DNA of 64,000 nt, taken from contig JAUIRK010000889.1 in assembly GCA_030549495.1 (NCBI GenBank), forward strand, positions 436,501 to 500,500, in the 5' to 3' direction. A model generated the notes under the pieces. That model did no database searches. It was given only the letters and a program-made list of their open reading frames with translations, and had not been told where the DNA came from. Below are positions 57,301-64,000 of this stretch, in pieces. The DNA comes from Nectonema munidae. Lineage: Eukaryota; Nematomorpha; Nectonematoida; Nectonematidae. The position numbers were made by a program, and so were the translations under genes. Numbering within the stretch: position 1 is the first letter of the stretch; every line of letters begins with the position of its first letter.

Positions 57301-57817
57301 TGATTTTGAAGGCGTTGTCGTTAATTTCAAAATTTTTCAATCTTTTCTTTATCATTTTTTGTAATTTTTTTTTATAAGATTTACTCTATTTTGCTACAAA
57401 TAAATAAACACATATTTAATTTTTAAAATATCGAAACTACAAAAGTGTGAAACAACTTTGATATATGCTTTATATTTATGTAGGAAAATTTCTATAGAAA
57501 ATAAATCTTATTATTTTTCTACACATAATTCTAACTTTATATTTTAAATTTTTTGGTAAGAAAATAAAATTTGAAAAATTAGTATATTATCACATTAAAT
57601 TTGTCTAGTGAGAATACACATCATTCATCTCTATCCTATTTTTGCGCTTGCAGATTATAATAGGTGTAATTTCAAAACACTAAAAAATATCGATATCCAA
57701 TACTCCTTCTGTCTTCTTATTTGCAACACAACAAATGTAATAATATACATTATATATGTGTGTTTTTGTTCTCAATAACATTTACGACTTTTGTTAACAA
57801 TTTTATTTTTATTGCAG
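54317..57817. other. AT-rich desert with scattered TCTCAGAAAAC motifs
   Basis: Between 55160 and 55600 sequences like CTCAGAGAACTC, GTTCTCAGAAAATTGGGTC and TTTTCTGAGACACATTTTTC recur in both orientations, which suggests a worn repeat. At 56890-56960 a TTTCCATTTTAAATTTGTCA-like unit repeats. No gene is seen. Confidence 0.35.
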
Positions 57818-57905
57818 TTTTATAGGTATTGTCTCTTATCTCATATTCACTCTCAGTCAAGCCCAGTTCCACCAACCCCGCATCCTGTTCATATTGTCTA
57901 CATGA
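57818..57905 (+). CDS. Candidate terminal exon with hydrophobic tail
   Basis: A strong acceptor (TTTTATTTTTATTGCAG) ends at 57817. In phase 1 the exon reads FIGIVSYLIFTLSQAQFHQP then RILFILST and a TGA at 57903-57905. The segment is GC-richer than its surroundings (CTCAGTCAAGCCCAGTTCCA) and strongly hydrophobic, like the end of a membrane protein. A poly(A) signal follows at 57978. Upstream exons were not found, so the gene is unknown. Confidence 0.35.
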
Positions 57906-57977
57906 TCTTTAGGGTTGCCAAGTCTATAAACACATAATTCACAAACATTTCTGAAAACCTCTAAATTAAGCTTACAC

Positions 57978-57983
57978 AATAAA
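57978..57983 (+). terminator. Poly(A) signal AATAAA after the candidate terminal exon
   Basis: Lies 72 bases past the TGA at 57903-57905. Confidence 0.3.
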
Positions 57984-58199
57984 ATAATAATAATAATCAT
58001 TTGATATTCTTGAAAATTAAATGCGTGTTCTATATAATGAGCGCAGTAGCTATTTGCCAGATATTATTTACAATAGACTTTAAAGACAGATATTATTTAC
58101 TAAATTTTCGTAAGTATTGAATCACATTTCCAAAAATTCTATTCCAATTCTTTTTCATAATTAAACAAACTGCCTCTCTCAGTCCTTACATAATATATA

Positions 58200-60241
58200 T
58201 ATGTAGTCGTCGACTTACGACAGATCGACTTTACGACGTCAACAAAACTAAAATATTTCTCAAAAATAAATTTTAATAATGGCAGTTTTTTTCTTTTTTG
58301 CATAACTTCTCTTTTTTTTGTTTTTGATTTTCGATTTTTACATTGCTGTAAGTGAAATTTTGATTCTTTTAATTTTTTATATACATGTTTGTTATGGTAC
58401 TAATTTTAAAATTATTATTTTATTTTTGATTTTTTAAACAAACTGCTAAGAAAACTATTTATTTAATATTAATTAATTACTGCGTCACTTTAAAAATTTT
58501 AAGTGTTTGACTGATTATTACTAAAAATGTTTTTTTGTACAATAAGTCTCTTTTCTTTAAATATTTTTGATTTAGTTTTTAAAATAAAAAAAAATATTTA
58601 TTCATTTTAGTTTGACTATATTTTTGTGAAATTTTTAAATTAAGATTGTTAGTAACTAAAAGCTTCAGATGTCTTCAAAAAACCCATTCCCTACTAATGA
58701 ACAACGTGCTAAAAAGCAAGAAAGGCAATTGATATTGATTTGAAAATGAAAGTGATCAATCAATATAAAAATGGCAAGAAAGCTGGAGAACTTGCACGAG
58801 AACTTTTGTTATCACATTTTACTGTGTCGACTATTTTAAAAAACAAAGAAAGAATTCGTGAAGCTGTTAAGGGTTCAGCACCCATGAGATCGACGGTAAT
58901 AACAAAACAACGAACTGGGCCTATTCACGAAATGGAAAAGCTACTTAATGTTTGGATTGAATGCCAAATACAAAAAAGAATTCCATTGAGCGTGCATACT
59001 TTGCAGTCAAAGGCGTTGAGTATTTTTGCAACCTTGAAAAAGTGAGCTGGAAAAGATTGCAGTCAAGAATTTTCTGCAAGCACTGGCTGGTTTAAAAGAT
59101 TTAAAAATAGATTTCAGCTACATAATGTTAGAATCACGGGGGAAGCTGTTAGTTCTGATGAAGGAGGAGCAAAAAAGTTTATTGAAAGTTTAGATTCAAT
59201 CATTTCAGAAGAAGGCTACATACCAGAACAAATTTTTAACATCGATGAGACTGCTTTGATTTGGAAACTTATGCCAGAACGTTCTTATATTCACCAAGAA
59301 GCGAAAAGTATGTCTGGATTTAAAGCTTTTAAAGATAGGCTGACATTGTTGCTCGGTGGAAATATTGCTGGTTTCAAGTTGACGCCGTTTCTAATTTACC
59401 ATTCTGAAAATCCAAGATGTTTTAAAAATGTGAATAAACACACGTTGCCAGTTTATTACCGATCAAATAGAAAAGCTTGGATGACGCAACAACTTTTCGA
59501 AGATTGGTTTATCAATTGTTTTATTCATCAAGTTCGTGAATACTGTTTTAAAAATAATCATCCTTTCAAAATTTTATTGGTATTAGATAACGCACCCGCA
59601 CACTCATCTTATTTAGCTGATATGAATCCTAACGTGAAAATTGTATTTTTACCGCCTAACACAACGGCTCTCATTCGCCTAATAAATAATGCCTATGGAG
59701 CAAGGTGCCATTTTTGTTTTTAAAGCTAACTATCTCAAAACGACTTTTGCCCAAACTATAGTTGCCACAGATATGGATGAAGAGCTATCGTTGAAAGATT
59801 TTTGGAAAAACTATAATCTTCTTCAATGCATAAAAAACATCGCTACAGCATGGGAAGCGTTAACTACAAAATGCATGAATGGCATTTGGAAAAAATGCGT
59901 TAAACGATTTGTTAATGCTGGCCACGACAGTGAAAGTGATTTAGAAATAATCAAAGAAAAATTTTTTGACTTATATTTTTTACATTTTTTGTAAACATAA
60001 ACAGCATATATATATACATATATAAAGGTAACACATAATACCTTAAAGGTAACACATAATACCTTCATGTACTATAGTGAGTGTAAATATCAAGAATTAA
60101 AAGAATTTCGAGGCATAAATATTAAATATAACTACAAAATGTAACTTTAACTCTGACATGTACCTACTCGACTTATGTCCAGTTCGCTTTACGACAGGTT
60201 ATTCAGAACGGAACCCCGTCGTAAGTCGACGATTACCTGTA
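58200..60241 (+). mobile_element. Tigger (pogo-type) transposon, near full length
   Basis: Both ends are present. The left starts GTAGTCGTCGACTTACGAC; the right, reversed, starts CAGGTAATCGTCGACTTACG and continues with GGGGTTCCGTTCTG, as in Tigger elements. Each end abuts a (TA)n run, in line with TA target choice. Coding from 58669: MSSKNPFPTNEQRAKKQE, MKMKVINQYKNGKKAGELAR (HTH), GWFKRFKNRFQLHN (CENP-B HTH), FNIDETALIW, LLVLDNAPAHSS, LPPNTTALIRLIN and, after a shift near 59690, DQGAIFVFKANYLKT. All three catalytic Asp are present (DET, LDNAPAH and the Asp region near DQGAI). I count about three frame breaks, so it is inactive but fairly young. Confidence 0.9.
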
Positions 60242-60669
60242 TATATATAGACTCAGTCCACTCATGCCGTCAACTTATTTTTTTTGAATATTTTGCTTTC
60301 AAATTATTTTTATTGATGCTTTATTGAAAATTTTTTTATTTTTTGGGATTAATTTTTTTGATAATAATTTGCTAAATATCTCATGATAAAAGATTTTTTA
60401 AAACCTCAAAACTAATAAGCATTGTCAATTTATTTAGCAAGCTAATTTTTACCTTTAAAAATTCAAAACAAGCCACCTTTCTATTTTATGAAAATATGAT
60501 TAAAAACAAATAAAACATCTAAGTCTTGGTAGAAGATTATTATTTAAATTTGCACTTTTTTAAATTGTTGGTATCGCATCCAAGAGACCATATGGATCGA
60601 TTCTCTACGCTCCAACAACTAGACCATATGCAGATCCCATTAATGACATCCTAACCAAAAAGTTATGTT
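60242..60669. other. AT-rich stretch ending in a coding-like island
   Basis: At 60565-60660 the sequence is distinctly GC-richer. One plus-strand frame reads GIASKRPYGSILYAPTTRPY then ADPINDIL, and contains a near-duplicate (AGACCATATGGATC / AGACCATATGCAGATC). No splice sites frame it convincingly and the minus strand is also open. It could be an exon fragment. Confidence 0.25.
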
Positions 60670-60940
60670 TTTTTAATGAATAATTTTAAAAAAAAAAGTT
60701 TCTCTTCTTTTTTTAAAAAAATTTTAAAAGGGGTTTTAACAAAATTTGTGGGGGGTTGGAAAAAACTCAAAAAAAATAATATTTATGTTAAAAAAAAAAA
60801 ACCCCTTTTTTTTTTTTTTTTTTTATTTTGTTTGTTGGGGCTTTCTTTTTAATAAAATTTAAATTAAAAAAAAAAAAAAAAAATAATAAAAAATATATAT
60901 TATAAAAAAAGAGGAAAAAAAAAAGGAGACACTAAATAAA
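60670..60940. other. Homopolymer-rich stretch, probable assembly or read error
   Basis: Dense runs of one base: A10, T7, A7, GGGG, TTTT, GGGGGG, A12 then CCCC then T20, and A18 within 250 bases. The surrounding sequence is AT-rich but not built of pure homopolymer runs. This pattern is typical of uncorrected single-molecule reads or a poor consensus. Confidence 0.6.
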
Positions 60941-61739
60941 ATCACAAAAAATTCTCTATTTTTGTCTCTTCAAGTTGTCAATAGATACCAAAACATCATT
61001 TCAGCTTATAGTAAACAAAAACCTAAAGATGAATTAGCAAGTGTGATACATTTTGTTTTTTAGCATTGTTTGTTAGAGTGTTCAAACTGACAATAAAATA
61101 TGTTTTAACACTGCCTGCAATTTTACATGAATGCGTGAATACCATTTTCAGTTCTTTTGATTTTATTTTAACCTTTTTATCAGGACAGAATAGAAAAAAT
61201 AAAATTAAAAAAAGATTTGATTATTTTTTTACGTGTGAATTTTTTAAAAAATTGTTTAAATTGAAATGTAAACATGAAATTTTTTAAAAATTCTTTACCG
61301 TAAACACTCGCGTTTAATCCACAGTTCTCTACCTGATTTAATTGACTAAAAACGGAGGTAAAACGGGTATTCTATGTAAACAGAATTCAACACAAGAAAC
61401 TAAAATAGGCAAAACGCATAAAATATACCTCCAGCATATAGAGATTCATCCCTTATATTTATTCTTTCTATTTATCTTATATATAAATATTTAATCATTA
61501 TTAAACTTATGTTATTATTATATGTTCTTTTATCTTAAATTTTATTTAGCTCAATGTTTCTAAAGTCACGGTGAGAATAAAAATAATGGGTAATTGGGAG
61601 GCATCTTATGCCTTTTAGTCGATTAAACATGAGTGTTTACGCTATTTAACCCTATTAGTGCTGGACAAAATTTGTCCACTCAAGTACTCTTTTTCTCAAA
61701 TATTAATAAGTTTTTATAAATATTTTTAATGTGATATTA
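60941..61739. other. AT-rich region without a recognised gene
   Basis: A 73-codon plus-strand frame (61066-61287) contains LTLPAILHECVNTIFSSFDF, faintly like the hAT tail motif (LP-x(3)-E-x-x-FS), but is too short and too AT-biased to assign. Confidence 0.25.
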
Positions 61740-62000
61740 TATATTTCAAGTATGCTGAATTCATTTGAGATGTCCATTTTTTTTTCAAAATCAATCAAAT
61801 TTTCAAAAAATTGATTTACATATGACAGCTCATCTCAAAAAGAAACTTTTTATCTAAATAATTATATTAAGTTTTTACACATATATACCCATTTTCAAGT
61901 AGGCTTAATTCAGTGGTGATGTTCCATTGTTATGACAATTAATCAAACTTGTCAAAAATTGATTTATATATGACAGCTCATGTCAAAATTATAATTTTTA
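61740..62000 (+). repeat. Satellite B array in copy III
   Basis: Nearly two monomers: TATGACAGCTCATCTCAAAA at 61822 and TATGACAGCTCATGTCAAAA near 61971, about 149 bp apart, with CACATATATACCCATTTTCA between. Confidence 0.7.
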
Positions 62001-63009
62001 TTGAAATTGTTCATATAAAAATTTTTTGTATTTCATTTGTCAGTAAATTAGGTATATCGATAAGACTTACATTGTTTTGGCTACAAATTCGTTATCGGCT
62101 GATATTCTCTACATTATTTCTTCTATACTTTTTACAGTATGTAATTTTACTATTCATTCTTTGATTATCCCTTTTGGCAGCTCTTTTTTCATTAGAAATT
62201 TATTTTCTGTATTCTGTTTTCGAAAAAAACGGATTTATTTTGAACAGATTTTTTTCGCTCTTAAAGCATTCTGATTAATATTCTTGATGATCTTAGGCTT
62301 TTTTATCAGGTTATATGGAGAGATGATATTCAGCCTGAATATTATTTGTCAACCAATCTCAGTGGAAAAGTTTTTTTCTGATGAAATCATTCGTGATGTT
62401 CATTTTTCAATTACAAATAGTTTTCGACCTCCTTCATCTGTAAGACTCTTGCTTACACGTAAAAGGAAAAAGATGGACAAATTCAATTAAAATTTAAAAT
62501 TATCTTGAAATTTCCACATTGGCATCTATGCCATTTTTGATAATTCTTGTCTATTGTAAATTTTCAGATTTCCTACCATTCTTATTTAATAATGATAAAT
62601 GTAATCCTAGACGATAAGCAGGAACTTCTTTTTCACAGTCAAAATGTTTTTTGAAGCACGCAATATTAGATCATTAAAACACTTCATAATTCATTGGAAC
62701 ATGGCAGATCTTCCATTTAGTCAAAATACATACTTATTTTTTTAAATTATTTCTTTTGTTCACACGTTCTGTTTTCAATTATTTTTCAGGTTGCTTTCTC
62801 CGCTCATATTAATAATCTTCAAAAGATTTTATAATACGTTTTGTTTTTTTTAATAAATATTTCATACTAAACATGATTGAAAAAAGTATTATAAGCCAAA
62901 ATTATTTTTTTCATATTTTTACTATATATCCAATATATAACTATTTTTTGAAATTTTTTTATAGAATTGATTTTCAGCTACACATCACTAATTTAATTGA
63001 CACTTCCAG

Positions 63010-63460
63010 ATATTTTTTAACTGCATTGGCCAAAATGAAGTACATAAATAAAATAAGCATAGTCGATTTAGTATAAAAAGAGATATTTTATTTGAAATTT
63101 TAAAAATATTCTTGATAATTTTTAGACGTAAACCGCAAATCTGAAAAACTTTATTTTGAAACCCTAAATGCGAAAACTTAGCCCAAAAATGAAAGCAGCA
63201 TCTTCAATTTGGTATAAAAAAGATATTTTATTTAAATTTTAAAAATATTCTTAAGATATGATTAAGACTTTCATACATTTTAAAACATCTAAATGCAAAA
63301 TCTGAGTTCCGAAATAAAACTAGTATGGTTGATTTGGTATAAAAACGTATTTTCCATGTAAAATTAGAGGGAATATTTTTGGAGATAGTTTTCAGACTTA
63401 AACCGGAAATTTGATTGATAAAATTTGAGATAATATTTTTGAAGACAGTTTATATTTTTT
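63010..63460 (+). repeat. Satellite A array in copy III
   Basis: Three diverged monomers marked by GACGTAAACCGCAAATCTGA, AATTTGGTATAAAAAAGATA and GATTTGGTATAAAAACGTAT. It joins the core directly at ACTGCATTGGCCAAAATG. Confidence 0.7.
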
Positions 63461-63907
63461 TGTTATCCTCATAAATTTTTTGATTCAGAAACATATTTCA
63501 TATGGCTAAAAAATTATCTTATACTTTGTTCTCAAAAGAAGGTTTAAATGAAATAGTGTCACGATTCGCTAGAGAACATTGAAAGTTAATTAAGTTTTGC
63601 AGTGGCACACATTGAATATATGCTACTAATAAATTTATATAACAACTTCTATGCTACAACTCGATTCGAATTTGTTTACATTACTAATGACTTTTGTGCC
63701 TGCTCATAAAATTATTATTTTATTAACATCGTGAAACATGGTTTATAAAGAAGGAAATATAACATCACTATTGCCTCTAGTGTAATACTTTTATTCAAGT
63801 AGTAAACATTTATGTGTAATACTAAACATAAAAAATATATTCTACGTTTAATATAGTATGTATGATTTTTTATTGTTGTAATATGTCATGAATTTTAGCA
63901 CTTTGAC

Positions 63908-63915
63908 TATAAAAG
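63908..63915 (+). promoter_or_regulatory. TATA box of a gene starting at the right edge
   Basis: CTATAAAAGC, a consensus TATA box, about 30 bases upstream of a likely start around 63938-63942 (ATCACATCTTTCA). It is followed by a short untranslated exon with a consensus donor, so the combination is unlikely to be chance. Confidence 0.5.
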
Positions 63916-63937
63916 CTTGCATGAAATGACATCACAT

Positions 63938-63969
63938 CTTTCATCCATAAACGAAGGAATAAAATTAAG
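63938..63969 (+). other. Probable 5' untranslated first exon
   Basis: The exon would run from the start site near 63938 to AAG|GTAAGT, a perfect donor with GT at 63970. It contains no ATG, so coding would begin in a later exon beyond the window. The start site is estimated from the TATA spacing only. Confidence 0.45.
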
Positions 63970-64000
63970 GTAAGTTGTTTTTATCTTCATTGTCTATTTA

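Larger units (their letters stand above)
61740..63460 (+). mobile_element. Unclassified satellite-bearing element, copy III
   Basis: Order on the plus strand: satellite B (61740-62000), core (about 62030-63010), satellite A (63010-63460), the same as copy II on the other strand. Core landmarks are CAGTAAATTAGGTATATCGA, CTACAAATTCGTTATCGGCT, TTCATTAGAAATTTATTTTC, TGATGAAATCATTCGTGATG, CTTGCTTACACGTAAAAGGA (compare CTTGCTTTCACGCAAAAGGA) and TTTTATAATACGTTTTG. No transposase, reverse transcriptase or Rep domain is seen on either strand. The element family, if mobile, is probably non-autonomous. Confidence 0.7.

Noticed and set aside
61066-61287. Possible hAT C-terminal motif (LTLPAILHECVNTIFSS)
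   Set aside because: Only one weak motif and a strongly AT-driven composition.
1-64000. CRISPR arrays, riboswitches, rRNA genes or prokaryotic operons
   Set aside because: None seen; the tandem repeats lack CRISPR spacer structure and the gene layout is eukaryotic.
1-64000. Retrovirus, LTR or Polinton remnants
   Set aside because: All reverse-transcriptase pieces are of LINE type; no integrase, protease, capsid or long terminal repeats were recognised.

Overview
The window is eukaryotic, almost certainly from an invertebrate animal with a very AT-rich genome (roughly 28-30% GC by eye). It has GT-AG introns, a seven-transmembrane receptor gene and a diverse set of cut-and-paste transposons (piggyBac, Merlin, hAT, Tigger/pogo, MULE) with CR1-like and Jockey/I-like LINEs. 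An arthropod such as a copepod would fit, but nothing here proves the taxon. I saw no retroviral, LTR or Polinton remains.

Layout. 1-2.8 kb: a tRNA-like SINE head, then minus-strand debris of two piggyBac copies and a Merlin transposase. 4.3-5.5 kb: a small plus-strand host gene of unknown function; two exons join in phase. 5.9-17 kb: a minus-strand host gene whose three 3' exons join in phase, giving an 872-residue disordered protein with seven YxN motifs, which suggests a Grb2-type docking protein. Its first visible intron carries a decayed ZBED-type hAT element.

18-25 kb: a nest of an unclassified satellite-bearing element, a piggyBac, a GC-rich Tigger copy, an inverted satellite block and a foldback MITE. 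27.6-29.4 kb: a small hAT element with an exact 8-bp target duplication and one BED-finger exon, then the tail of another hAT. 30-33.6 kb: a tandem repeat, a PGBD-like piggyBac remnant and an intact intronless GPCR gene (minus). 34.7-36.9 kb: a second copy of the satellite-bearing element. 38.7-51 kb: three LINE fragments or bodies, an AT-rich MITE, a MULE remnant, an 18-bp minisatellite, and isolated host-exon candidates. 51-58 kb: mostly AT-rich desert with two exon candidates. 58.2-60.2 kb: a nearly complete Tigger element in a TA repeat. 60.7-60.9 kb: homopolymer-rich sequence that may be an assembly error. 61.7-63.5 kb: a third copy of the satellite-bearing element. The right edge holds a TATA box and a short first exon ending in a consensus splice donor.

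The most unusual structure is the repeated unit satellite B (about 150-bp monomers), then a core of about 1 kb, then satellite A (about 152-bp monomers). It occurs in the same order at 36.9-34.7 kb (minus) and 61.7-63.5 kb (plus). A copy lacking satellite B lies at 18.1-22.0 kb and is split by a piggyBac. I recognise no coding domain in it.
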